Assembly: GCA_963798445.1 (NCBI GenBank)
Contig: CAWCTH010000011.1
Location: 682,001-746,000 of the forward strand
Length of the DNA: 64,000 nucleotides
Direction of reading: 5' to 3'
Origin: DASXAI01 sp963798445
Lineage (GTDB): Bacteria > Actinomycetota > Acidimicrobiia > Acidimicrobiales > Ilumatobacteraceae
This document shows, piece by piece, positions 17,320 through 25,667 of this stretch. A model generated the notes under the pieces. That model was not told where the DNA came from and did not search any database. It worked only from the letters and a program-made list of their open reading frames with translations. Both the position numbers and the translations under genes were made by a program. Each line of letters begins with the position of its first letter. Within the stretch, counting starts at the first letter, position 1.

Positions 17320-17348
17320 AGGCGCGTCTCTACACTACGGCGGGCACC

Positions 17349-18551
17349 ATGGACCCATCTGCCGGACCCAACGCCTTGTGGGCCGCCTCAGGCGCGATGG
17401 CCCTGACCGGACGGGAGGACGGCCCGCCCCTCCTGGCGCCACCCGGTCTCGCGGCGGCCATGCACAGCTGGGCCGAGGCGTTTGCGGCGCGGACGCGCCA
17501 GCTAGGGGGCCGCGTCGCGGTGGACGGGCCGGCCCTCCTCGGTGAGCGGGCGGCCATCACGGGCGGGACCCGCCACGGCGACCGCAGCGTCGGTGGCGCC
17601 ACCCGGTTGCTGCCCGCCGCCGACGGCTGGCTGTCGCTCTGCCTGGCTCGCCTCGACGACATCGCCGCGGTGCCGGCGTGGCTGCAGCGCGACCTCGATG
17701 CCGACCCGTGGACGGTCGTCGCCGAGGCCGTCGCCGCCCGGCCCGGGGGCGCGCTCGTAGAGCGGGGTCGCCTCCTCGGCCTGCCGTGCTCGGAGCTGGG
17801 CTCGGTGCCCGGCGACGCCCCGCCGGTCATCGCGGCGGCGATGGGCCACGACGTCGTCGCGCCGTGCGCCTCGCTGTCTGGCCTGGTCGTGGTGGACCTG
17901 TCGTCGCTCTGGGCGGGGCCGCTGTGCACCAACCTGCTGCAGCAGGCCGGCGCGCGGGTCGTGAAGCTCGAGAGCCGGCGCCGTCCGGACGGCGCCCGCA
18001 CCGGATCGCCCGCCTTCTTCGATCTGCTCAACGGGGGCAAGGAGTCGGTCGCCGTCGACCTGGACGCGCCGGGCGGCATCGCCGCCCTCACGCGGTGGCT
18101 GGAGCGGGCCGATGTGGTGGTGGAGTCGTCGCGGCCGCGGGCCCTGGCCCAGCTCGGCATCGACGTCGCCGCCATCGCCGCCGCCGGGCGGCTACGGGTG
18201 TGGTTGTCGATCACCGCCTACGGCCGTGACCATCCGGGCGGCGACTGGGTGGGCTTCGGGGACGACGCCGCCGTCGCCGGCGGTCTCGTGGCGTGGGACG
18301 CCGCCGGCCCGTGCTTCTGCGGTGACGCCGTCGCCGACCCGGCCACCGGCCTGCTCGGCGCCCTCTACGTCGTCGATCACCTGGTGGCCGGCGGGCGGTG
18401 GCTGCTCGACGCGGCACTGGCCCGTACCGCGGCCCACCTCGCCCGTCCGCCCGCGGCGCCGCGGCCATGGACGAGGCCCGTAGCCGCGCCACGGGCGCGA
18501 CCGATCATCGGGACGGGGCCGCGTCTCGGCGAGCACGGGACAGAACCGTGA
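17349..18551 (+). CDS. CaiB/BaiF-type CoA-transferase with permuted segment order
   Basis: Family III CoA-transferases move CoA between organic acids. The usual N-terminal block, LSGLVVVDLSSLWAGPLCTN with GARVVKLE, NGGKESVAVDL and ADVVVESSRPRAL, begins only at about residue 175. Before it come pieces that normally follow it: WAASGAMALTGREDGPPL and a GWLSLCLARLDD C-terminal-like region. After it come a second middle segment with FCGDAVADPATGLLGAL, carrying the likely catalytic aspartate. The order is therefore permuted, or the gene is a fragment of a tandem double-domain enzyme. Its stop overlaps the next GTG (GTGA). Confidence 0.75.
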   Translation: MDPSAGPNALWAASGAMALTGREDGPPLLAPPGLAAAMHSWAEAFAARTRQLGGRVAVDGPALLGERAAITGGTRHGDRSVGGATRLLPAADGWLSLCLARLDDIAAVPAWLQRDLDADPWTVVAEAVAARPGGALVERGRLLGLPCSELGSVPGDAPPVIAAAMGHDVVAPCASLSGLVVVDLSSLWAGPLCTNLLQQAGARVVKLESRRRPDGARTGSPAFFDLLNGGKESVAVDLDAPGGIAALTRWLERADVVVESSRPRALAQLGIDVAAIAAAGRLRVWLSITAYGRDHPGGDWVGFGDDAAVAGGLVAWDAAGPCFCGDAVADPATGLLGALYVVDHLVAGGRWLLDAALARTAAHLARPPAAPRPWTRPVAAPRARPIIGTGPRLGEHGTEP

Positions 18552-19994
18552 GCCGGCTGGTCGTGCGCGACGCCGAGGTGGAGGGCAGGCGGGTCGACAT
18601 CGAGATCGCCGGTGATCGCATCGTGGCGGTGCACCCCGCGGCTCGCGCCCCGACCGGCGTCGTCGGGCGAGGTGCTGGATGCCGCCGGCGGCGCGGTGGT
18701 GCCCGGTCTGCACGACCATCACATCCACCTCGCCGCGCTGGCCGCCGCCCGCCGGTCGGTGCCGGCCGGCCCGCCGGCGGTCCGCACCGGTCCAGAACTG
18801 GTGGCCGCGCTGCGCGCCGCCGATGCCGCGTTGCCCCCGGGCGAGTGGCTGCGGGCCACGGGCTACCACGAGTCGGTGGCCGGCGACATCGACGGTGCCT
18901 GGCTCGACGCCGCCGTGCCGCACCGGCCGCTACGAGTGCAGCACCGCTCCGGCGCGGGCTGGATCGTGAACGGCGCCGCTGCCACCGCGCTCGACCTCGA
19001 TGCGGCGGCGGCCGCCGTCGTCGAGCGGGACGGGCGCGGCCGGGCCACCGGGCGCATCTACGGCGGTGACGAGTGGCTGCGACGACGGCTGCCGCCCGTG
19101 GAGCTGGACTTCGCCGCCGTCGGTCGGGAGCTGGCGGGCTACGGCGTCACCTCGGTCACCGACGCCACGCCCATCGAGGACGGCGCCGATGCCGAATTGC
19201 TGGCGGCGGGGACCGGCACCGAGGGCTTCGCGGTGCGGGTCGTGCTCATGGGCGGTCCGGCCCTGCCCGCGTCGGCCGGTAAGGCCCTCGAGCGAGGTCC
19301 GGTGAAGCTCGTCGTGAGCGACCACGACCTGCCACCGCTCGACCGGCTCGTGGCCGGCATGGAGGCGGCCCGCGGCCGTCACCGCACCGTCGCCGTCCAC
19401 TGCGTGACGCGCGCCGCGCTGATCCTGGCGCTGGCGGCGTGGGACGAGGTCGGGGTGGCGCCGGGCGACCGCATCGAGCACGGCGCCGTCATCCCCCTCG
19501 ACGTCGTCGGTCGCCTCGTCTCGCTCGGGCTCACGGTCGTGACGCAGCCGGGATTCGTGGCCGAACGGGGCGACGACTACCTGGCCGACGTGGATGCCGA
19601 GGATCGGCCCGACCTCTGGCGCTGCGGGTCGCTCGTGGCCGCCGGGGTGCCCGTCGGGGGCAGCACCGACGCCCCGTTCAGCTCGCCCGATCCGTGGCGC
19701 GCCGTCGCCGCCGCCGTCGAGCGGCGCACCGAGTCCGGTCGTCTGCTCGGCGCCGGCGAACGGGTGGGGCCCCACGTTGCCCTCGGCCTGTTCCTGACCG
19801 CTCCGGCGGAGCCGGGGGGTCCGCGGCGCCGGGTCGTGACCGGCGCACCGGCGGATCTGTGCCTCCTCGATGGTCGCCTCGAAGAGGTCTTGGCGTCGCC
19901 ATCGAGCGAGCCGCGTCGCCGCCACGATCGCCCGCGGCCGGGTGACGTTCAGTACGTGACGCTCAGGCCGTCAGCCCGCTCAGGCCCTCGCTGA
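18548..19994 (+). CDS. Amidohydrolase family 3 protein (YtcJ-like), frameshifted
   Basis: A metal-dependent hydrolase of the amidohydrolase superfamily. The N-terminal beta-sandwich part (SRLVVRDAEVEGRRVDIEIAG) is read from the GTG at 18548, then the frame changes near 18655-18670 (one extra base fits). The metal-binding motif HDHHIHLAAL follows in the new frame. Later blocks are VVERDGRGRATGRIYG, YGVTSVTDATP, VAVHCVTRAALI, DRIEHGAVIP and PVGGSTDAPFSSPDPW. Substrate unknown. It is coupled to the CoA-transferase upstream (GTGA). Its 3' end overlaps the convergent GAP-family gene by 32 bases. Confidence 0.8.
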
Positions 19995-20643
19995 ACAGGA
20001 TCACGCCGAAGACGACGAAGAGCACCGACATCACCGCCGCGTTGTTCACCGACAGCCATGCCTTCCAACCGTTGAGCACCCCGGCCGCCTTGTCCCCGCC
20101 AGCGAGGAACAGCACGACCGGTGCGGCGATGCTGAGGCTGGCCAGGACCACGAAGACGACGATGCCGACCGTGGCCTCGGTGCCCGACGCGCCGAGGTGG
20201 GCCAGCGACGTGGCCGCGCCGATGGCCAGCGCGAGGTTCTTCGGGTTGACTGCGCCGAGCAGCGCGGCGATGCCGGCCGTCTTCACGGGGGTGAACTCGT
20301 CGAGGGCCGACATCCACTTCGGCGGCGGCGCCTCCTGGCCCGGTGCCGGTCGCTTGCGCCAGTTGCGCACGGCGAACCTGATCAGGACCAGGCCGAGCAG
20401 CAGCTTGATCCAGAACGACGCATCGGACGACGTATTCGAGCTGTCGGACACACCGGCCGATGACGCGATCACGTACACCACGGTGGTCACGATGGCGATG
20501 CCGACGACCCATCCGGCCAGGAAGGCCACGCCGTTCGTGCGGGCTCGGGGCGTGAACAGCACCAGGATCACGGCGATGATCGGCACGGGGCTGATGGCGA
20601 CGCCGATGGCGAACGGAAGAACAGCGCTGATCGCCTGACCCAT
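19963..20643 (-). CDS. GAP/LysE-type membrane transporter
   Basis: A 226-residue protein with six hydrophobic segments. The N-terminus LPFAIGVAISPVPIIAVILVLFTPRART and the central KTAGIAALLGAVNPKNLALAIGAAT are the marks of the GAP (Sap) family, related to LysE exporters and linked in mycobacteria to glycopeptidolipid or small-molecule export. The ATG at 20643 begins the first membrane segment. It is divergent from the aldo/keto reductase with about 58 bases between. The exported substrate is unknown. Confidence 0.85.
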   Translation of the reverse strand: MGQAISAVLPFAIGVAISPVPIIAVILVLFTPRARTNGVAFLAGWVVGIAIVTTVVYVIASSAGVSDSSNTSSDASFWIKLLLGLVLIRFAVRNWRKRPAPGQEAPPPKWMSALDEFTPVKTAGIAALLGAVNPKNLALAIGAATSLAHLGASGTEATVGIVVFVVLASLSIAAPVVLFLAGGDKAAGVLNGWKAWLSVNNAAVMSVLFVVFGVILFSEGLSGLTA

Positions 20644-20689
20644 GGCGGCGCAACCTAACCCAGCAATGGGCACGCCCGGACGATGCTCC

Positions 20690-20695
20690 TACGAT
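20690..20695 (+). promoter_or_regulatory. -10 box of a probable leaderless transcript (aldo/keto reductase)
   Basis: TACGAT fits the actinobacterial TANNNT -10 consensus and ends 6 bases before the ATG at 20702. This places transcription initiation at or near the start codon. No -35 or Shine-Dalgarno site is evident. Confidence 0.5.
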
Positions 20696-20701
20696 GCCGA
20701 C

Positions 20702-21628
20702 ATGGCAGACATGGCGTACCGCCGCCTCGGCGGCTCAGGACTCGTGGTCTCCGTGGCCGGTCTCGGATGCAACAACTTCGGCCTGCGCATCGATCTGGAG
20801 GCGACCCGCGCCGTCGTCCACGCCGCGCTCGACGAAGGCGTCACGCTCCTCGACACGTCGGACTCCTACGGCACGTCCGAGGAGTTCCTGGGCGAGGTGC
20901 TCCAGGGTCGTCGCGACGACGTGGTGCTGGCCACGAAGTTCGGTTCGTCGCTGAAGGGTGACAACGGCGCCGACTGGGGCGCGCGCGGGTCCCGCCGCTA
21001 CATCCGCCGCGCCGTGGAACGGTCGCTGCGGCGGTTGCGCACGGACTGGATCGACCTGTACCAGCTGCACCGGCCCGACCCGCTGACCCCGATCGAGGAG
21101 ACGCTGTCGGCGCTGACCGACCTCGTGCGCGAGGGCAAGGTGCGCTACATCGGCTCGTCCAACTTCGCCAGCTGGCAGGTGGCCGACGCCGACTGGATCG
21201 CCCGCGACGCAGGCTACGAGCGCTTCATCAGCGCCCAGAACAACTACAACCTCATCGAGCGCGAGGCGGAGGCCGAGCTGGTACCGGCGTGCCGGCACTT
21301 CGGGGTGGGTCTGCTGCCGTTCTTCCCGTTGGCCAGCGGGCTGCTGACGGGGAAGTACCGCCGCGGTGAGGCGCCGCCGGACAACAGCCGCATCAAGCAG
21401 TGGGGCATGACGGCCCAGTTGAGCGACGAGCGCTTCGACGTCGTGGAGCGGCTGGAGGCGTTCGCCGCCGAGCGGTCGGTGTCACTGCTCGACGTCGCCC
21501 TCGGCGGGCTGGCGGCGAAGCCGTCGGTGGCGTCGGTGATCGCCGGGGCGACGTCGCCCGAGCAGGTGCGGGCCAATGTGGCCGCCACCGCATGGCAGCC
21601 GTCGCCCGGCGACCTCGACGTGCTGTAA
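20702..21628 (+). CDS. Aldo/keto reductase
   Basis: An NADPH-dependent AKR of 308 residues. It shows YRRLGGSGLVVSVAGLGCNNFG at the N-terminus, the catalytic-site aspartate and tyrosine in GVTLLDTSDSYG, the lysine in VVLATKFG, the histidine in DLYQLHRPDP, and the C-terminal cofactor block PSVASVIAGATSPEQV. It closely follows the general pattern of actinobacterial AKRs acting on small carbonyls; substrate unknown. The start at 20702 is supported by the -10 box 6 bases before it. It is convergent with the carboxylase gene, 4 bases away. Confidence 0.9.
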   Translation: MADMAYRRLGGSGLVVSVAGLGCNNFGLRIDLEATRAVVHAALDEGVTLLDTSDSYGTSEEFLGEVLQGRRDDVVLATKFGSSLKGDNGADWGARGSRRYIRRAVERSLRRLRTDWIDLYQLHRPDPLTPIEETLSALTDLVREGKVRYIGSSNFASWQVADADWIARDAGYERFISAQNNYNLIEREAEAELVPACRHFGVGLLPFFPLASGLLTGKYRRGEAPPDNSRIKQWGMTAQLSDERFDVVERLEAFAAERSVSLLDVALGGLAAKPSVASVIAGATSPEQVRANVAATAWQPSPGDLDVL

Positions 21629-21632
21629 CGGG

Positions 21633-23483
21633 CTACCAGGTGTCGATGCAGGGCCTTTTCTTGCCCTCGCGCGGCAGTGGTGCCGGCGCCGACCGCAGGG
21701 CGGCCATGATGCGACCGCGGGTGTCGGCCGGGTCGATGACGTCGTCGATCTCGAAGTGCATGGCCGTGTTGAGCGCCTTGCCCCGCTCGTAGGCCTGTTC
21801 CACCATCCGCTGGAACAGGGCCTCGCGCTCGTCCGGATCGGCCACCGCCTCCAGCTCGGTGCGGAAGCCCAGCCGTACCGACCCCTCCAGGCCCATCCCA
21901 CCGAACTCGCCCGTCGGCCACGACACCGTGAACACCGGGGCGCGGAAGCTGCCCGCCGCCATGGCCTGGGCACCGAGGCCGTAGGCCTTGCGCAGGATGA
22001 CGGTGAAGTAGGGGACCGTGAGGCTGGCGCCGGTGACGAACAACCGGGAGGCGTGGCGCACGGTGCCGGAGCGCTCCGACTCGGGCCCCACCATGATCCC
22101 GGGCGTGTCGCACAGGAACAGGATCGGTAGATCGAAGGCGTCGCACAGCTGCATGAAGCGCGCCGCCTTGTCGGCGCCAGGGCTGTCGATGGCGCCGGCC
22201 AGGTGGGTGGGGTTGTTGGCGATGATGCCCACCGGCCGGCCTTCCACCCGGGCGAGTGCCGTCACCATGCCCAAGCCGAAGCCACGGCGCAGCTCCAGCA
22301 CCGAGCCCGTGTCGGCGAGGGTCTCGATCACGGCGCGGACGTCGTAGATCCGCAGACGGTTCTCGGGAATGGCGTGACGCAGGAGGCGCTGGTCGGCGCA
22401 CTCCCATGCGGCCACGGGTCCCTGGAAGTAGGACAGGTACTGCTTGGCCGCCACCGCCGCTTCGGCCTCGTCGGCCACGGCGATGTCCACGACCCCGTTG
22501 GGAACTTGCACGTCCATCGGGCCCACATCTTCCGGCCGGAACACGCCGAGGCCGCCACCTTCGATCATGGCCGGCCCGCCCATGCCCAGGTTGGTGTCCT
22601 GGGTGGCGATGACGACGTCGCAGCACCCGAGCAGGGCGGCGTTGCCGGCGAAGCACCGGCCGGCCACGATGCCGACGAGCGGCACGAGACCCGAGAGCCG
22701 CCCGAACAGGTAGAAGGCCATGACCTCCAGGCCGGACACGCCCGTGACGTCGGTGTCGCCCGGGCGGCCGCCGCCGCCTTCGGCGAAGAGCACGACCGGC
22801 AGCCGGTTGCGTTCGGCCAGCTCGAACATGCGGTCCTTCTTGAGGTGGTTGAAGTGCCCCTGCGTGCCGGCCAGCACGGTGTAGTCGTAGGACATCACGA
22901 TGCAGCGCGACCGGTCCTCGCTGAAGCGGTCGCCGTTGACGTGACCGACCCCGACCACCATGCCGTCGGCGGGCGTGCGGGCGATGAGGTCGGGTACGCT
23001 GCGCCGCCGGCGCTGGGCGGCGACGGTGAGCGAGCCGTACTCGACGAACGTGCCCGGGTCGCAGATGTCCTCCACGTTCTCCCGGGCGCTGCGGTGGCCG
23101 ATCCGGTGGTGACGCTCGACGGCGTCGGCGCGGGCCGCGTCCTTGGTCATGGCCTGGCGGGCCACGACCTCGGCCAGATCGGCCCGCACCAGGTCCAGGT
23201 CGACCTCGTCGGCGGCGACGTCGGCGGCCGCGTGCACGTGGCCCTCGGCGATCCACAGGAGGGTCTGGTCCACCTCGACGGTGTCACCCGGCCCGACGGC
23301 CAGGGCGGCCACCGAGCCGCTCACCTCGGCCTCGACGAGGTGCTCCATCTTCATGGATTCCAGGATCACCACGGCCTGGCCGGCGCGCACGGGGTCACCG
23401 GCGGCCACCAGCACGCTCACGACGGTGCCGATGAGGGGGGCAGTGACGGCGACGGCACCGTCGAGGTCGGGCGGTGTGGGCAT
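21633..23483 (-). CDS. Acyl-CoA carboxylase carboxyltransferase fused to an N-terminal biotin carrier domain
   Basis: A 617-residue protein. Residues 8-80 are a biotinyl domain with the carrier motif VILESMKMEHLVEAEV, whose MKM lysine is biotinylated. The rest is a carboxyltransferase with both halves joined: FVEYGSLTVAAQ, GTQGHFNHLKKDRMFELAE, FAEGGGGRPGD, then GIIANNPTHLAGAIDSPGADKAARF, FLCDTPGIMVGPESE, and GEFGGMGLEGSV. It carboxylates an acyl-CoA such as acetyl-, propionyl- or a branched acyl-CoA. The biotin carboxylase must be encoded elsewhere. The ATG at 23483 is chosen because the biotinyl fold begins 8 residues later; the longer upstream frame is repeat sequence. Confidence 0.88.
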   Translation of the reverse strand: MPTPPDLDGAVAVTAPLIGTVVSVLVAAGDPVRAGQAVVILESMKMEHLVEAEVSGSVAALAVGPGDTVEVDQTLLWIAEGHVHAAADVAADEVDLDLVRADLAEVVARQAMTKDAARADAVERHHRIGHRSARENVEDICDPGTFVEYGSLTVAAQRRRRSVPDLIARTPADGMVVGVGHVNGDRFSEDRSRCIVMSYDYTVLAGTQGHFNHLKKDRMFELAERNRLPVVLFAEGGGGRPGDTDVTGVSGLEVMAFYLFGRLSGLVPLVGIVAGRCFAGNAALLGCCDVVIATQDTNLGMGGPAMIEGGGLGVFRPEDVGPMDVQVPNGVVDIAVADEAEAAVAAKQYLSYFQGPVAAWECADQRLLRHAIPENRLRIYDVRAVIETLADTGSVLELRRGFGLGMVTALARVEGRPVGIIANNPTHLAGAIDSPGADKAARFMQLCDAFDLPILFLCDTPGIMVGPESERSGTVRHASRLFVTGASLTVPYFTVILRKAYGLGAQAMAAGSFRAPVFTVSWPTGEFGGMGLEGSVRLGFRTELEAVADPDEREALFQRMVEQAYERGKALNTAMHFEIDDVIDPADTRGRIMAALRSAPAPLPREGKKRPCIDTW

Positions 23484-23560
23484 CGACCCATGTTGGCGAA
23501 CTCGGGTGGCCCGCCGCGAATGGACGGTCGCGTCGCCACCGCCTCGCCACCGCCTCGCCA

Positions 23561-23638
23561 CCGCCCTTTCGCGCACAGGCTGTGCGCGAAAGGGCGGCCA
23601 GCGCGCCCGTACGTTCACAGGCTGTGCAGAAATGGGCG
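23561..23638. repeat. Tandem pair of 35-base palindromic repeats
   Basis: Unit 1 has exact 18-base arms (23561-23578 and 23580-23597) around one base. Unit 2 (23604-23638) has the same length and matches unit 1 at 27 of 35 positions, sharing the centre CACAGGCTGTGC and the CGCCC/GGGCG ends. Its arm middles no longer pair. An 11-base direct repeat (CGCCTCGCCAC) precedes unit 1 at about 23531-23560. The pair lies upstream of the carboxylase gene. It may be a REP-like element or an operator. Confidence 0.6.
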
Positions 23639-23662
23639 GGTCGGACGGCGGGGGGCGGCGGC

Positions 23663-23809
23663 TCAGGTGGAGCGGTTCACGATGCCGAGCCATCGTCGGC
23701 GCAGGCGCGGGCGGCTGGACACCGGCCGCCCGGCGCGGACCCGTTCGGCTTCGGACAGCAGGGTGGTTTGGTGGTCGAGGGCGAGGGCGCGGATCTGGTC
23801 GGGATGCAT
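23663..23809 (-). CDS. Small basic protein, divergent from WYL regulator
   Basis: A 48-residue product that begins MHPDQIRALALDHQTTLLSE and continues with an Arg-rich tail. Very short proteins beginning MHPxxxR with an amphipathic N-terminal helix and a basic end occur widely in actinobacteria, with unknown function, so I treat this as real. The ATG at 23809 faces the WYL gene start (23871), with an 11-base inverted repeat between them. The protein might bind RNA, DNA or membrane; nothing shows which. Confidence 0.5.
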   Translation of the reverse strand: MHPDQIRALALDHQTTLLSEAERVRAGRPVSSRPRLRRRWLGIVNRST

Positions 23810-23825
23810 GTCGTCAACGTACGAT

Positions 23826-23854
23826 GGGTTGCGGACAGAACAGGTCCGCAACCC
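23826..23854. promoter_or_regulatory. Operator-like inverted repeat between divergent genes
   Basis: GGGTTGCGGAC (23826-23836) and GTCCGCAACCC (23844-23854) are an exact 11-bp inverted repeat with a 7-base spacer. It sits 17 bases from both the small gene start (23809) and the WYL gene start (23871). Its symmetry and position suggest a binding site for the WYL regulator acting on both promoters. Confidence 0.65.
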
Positions 23855-23870
23855 GCAGGATGATCGACCG

Positions 23871-24818
23871 ATGGACACGCCGGGACGGCTGCTCAGGCTA
23901 CTGACGCTGCTGTCGTCGCGCCCGTGGTGGACCGGCCCCGAACTGACCGATCGGTTGGAGATCACCGACCGCACGCTGCGGCGCGACATCACCCGGCTGC
24001 GCAACCTGGGCTACCCCGTCGAGGCCACCAGCGGCCCCCACGGCGGCTACCGCCTCGGTGCCGCCGGGCGCCTTCCGCCCCTGCTGCTCGACGACGACGA
24101 GGCGGTCGCCGTGGCCGTGGCCCTCCGCGCCGCGTCAGGGGGCACCGCATCGGGCCTCGAGACGGCCGCACTGTCGGCGCTGACCAAGCTCGACCAGGTG
24201 CTGCCGGCGGGCCTCCGCGAGCGCGTCGGCGCCCTGCGCACCGTCACGATCGGCCTGCGCCAGAACGAACTGCCGCCCGTCGACCTGGACGTGCTGGTCG
24301 TGGCGGCCGTCGCCTGCCGGCGCCCCGAACGCCTGCGCTTCCGGTACACCAACGCCGATGGCGACGGCACCGACCGGCGGGTCGAGCCCTACCGCCTCGT
24401 CTACACCGAACGGCGCTGGTACCTGGTGGCCTACGACCTCGACCGGGCCGCGTGGCGCACGTTCCGCGTGGACCGCATCAGCGAGCCGCTGGCCACGGGG
24501 CAGCCGTTCGAGCGGATCGACCCGCCCGATGCCGCCGCCCTGGTGGCCCACGGTGTGGCCGTTGCCGCCTGGCCGTTGCAGGCCCGCGTGCGGGTGCACG
24601 CGCCGCCGGACGAGGTGGCCCACGCCATGTCGCCGACAATGGCGGTGATCGAGCCCGGGGGCGACGGCGTCACCACCATCGTGCGCATCGGTGGCGACGC
24701 CCCGTGGATCGCGGACTTCGTCGCCGGGTCACCGTGGCGCTGCGAGGTGCTGGAGCCCGAGGAGGTGCGGGCCGAACTGCGCCACCGCGGCGAACGTATG
24801 GCGCACGACCACCGCTGA
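23871..24818 (+). CDS. WYL-domain transcriptional regulator
   Basis: A 315-residue DeoR/YafY-like regulator. The N-terminal HTH_11 domain, about residues 3-60, has LLRLLTLLSSRPWWTGPELTDRL and the recognition part ITDRTLRRDITRLRNLGYPVEA. The WYL domain, about residues 140-230, has RRVEPYRLVYTERRWYLVAYD and FRVDRIS. WYL proteins sense ligands such as nucleic acid ends or nucleotides and often repress their own gene. The ATG at 23871 directly precedes the HTH. The inverted repeat at 23826-23854 is the likely operator. The ligand is unknown. Confidence 0.92.
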   Translation: MDTPGRLLRLLTLLSSRPWWTGPELTDRLEITDRTLRRDITRLRNLGYPVEATSGPHGGYRLGAAGRLPPLLLDDDEAVAVAVALRAASGGTASGLETAALSALTKLDQVLPAGLRERVGALRTVTIGLRQNELPPVDLDVLVVAAVACRRPERLRFRYTNADGDGTDRRVEPYRLVYTERRWYLVAYDLDRAAWRTFRVDRISEPLATGQPFERIDPPDAAALVAHGVAVAAWPLQARVRVHAPPDEVAHAMSPTMAVIEPGGDGVTTIVRIGGDAPWIADFVAGSPWRCEVLEPEEVRAELRHRGERMAHDHR

Positions 24819-24835
24819 TCCGGTTTGATGTCCGG

Positions 24836-25642
24836 GTGGACCTGAGCGCGCTGGACCTCGCGGTGGCCGGCGTGGCCGGCTTCCTGGCCGGTGGGGTCAA
24901 CGCGGTGGCCGGAGGCGGCACGCTCATCTCCTTCCCCGCCCTCGTCGCGCTCGGTATCCCGTCGGTCAACGCCAACATCACCAACACCGTGGCGCTGTGC
25001 CCCGGCTACTTCGGCGGCGCGTTCAGCCAGCGCGCCGCCCTCCCATCGCAGCGGGGACGGCTGCCGTGGTTGGCGGCAGTGGCCGCCGTCGGCGGCCTCG
25101 TCGGGTCGATCATCCTGGTCTTCACCAGCGACGACACCTTCAGCTTCGTCGTGCCTTTCTTCATTCTCGGTGCCTGCGCCCTCCTGGCGGCACAGGACCG
25201 GCTGCGTCAGTGGCTGCGGCGCTCGCACCCCGACGGTGCCCAACCGGTCGGCGCCGCCGCCGCTGATCCCGCCGCCGTCGCGGTCGCCGCCCGGCCCGAG
25301 TGGCCGCTGCTCGGTGCGGTCTTCGCCGGTGCCGTCTACGGGGGGTTCTTCGGCGCCGGTCTGGGGATCATGCTGCTGGCCGTCCTGGGAATCATGCTCG
25401 ACGACTCGCTGGTGCGGCTGAACGCCCTGAAGTCGGCACTGGCGCTCGTCATCAACCTCACCGCCGCGCTGTTCTTCGTGTTCTCCGGCAAGGTCGTGTG
25501 GTCCGCGGCCCTCGTCATGGCCGTCACCAGCCTGGCCGGGGGCGCCGTCGGCGGCCGGATGGCAACGCGCATGAAGCCCAACGTCCTGCGCATCGCCGTG
25601 ATCGTGTTCGGCGTGGCGGTGGCGGCGCGGTTCTGGATCTAG
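24836..25642 (+). CDS. TauE/SafE-family membrane transporter
   Basis: A 268-residue protein with about eight hydrophobic segments in two repeats. The marks are AGFLAGGVNAVAGGGTLISFPALVALG and its repeat GAVYGGFFGAGLGIMLLAVLGIM, plus NANITNTVALCPGYFGG. TauE/SafE proteins move sulfonates, sulfite or organic anions across the membrane. The GTG start at 24836 is 17 bases after the WYL gene stop, so it may be under the same control. The substrate is not readable. Confidence 0.88.
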   Translation: MDLSALDLAVAGVAGFLAGGVNAVAGGGTLISFPALVALGIPSVNANITNTVALCPGYFGGAFSQRAALPSQRGRLPWLAAVAAVGGLVGSIILVFTSDDTFSFVVPFFILGACALLAAQDRLRQWLRRSHPDGAQPVGAAAADPAAVAVAARPEWPLLGAVFAGAVYGGFFGAGLGIMLLAVLGIMLDDSLVRLNALKSALALVINLTAALFFVFSGKVVWSAALVMAVTSLAGGAVGGRMATRMKPNVLRIAVIVFGVAVAARFWI

Positions 25643-25667
25643 CGGGAGCGTGTAGGAGACTGGTCGC

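Noticed and set aside
23530..23640. Possible CRISPR-like repeats
   Set aside because: Only two palindromic units without spacers of regular size, and an 11-base direct repeat; no cas genes.
22203..23870. N-terminal extension of the WYL gene by over 550 codons in the same frame
   Set aside because: The extension is antisense to the carboxylase and runs through the palindromic repeats; the true start is the ATG at 23871 directly before the HTH.
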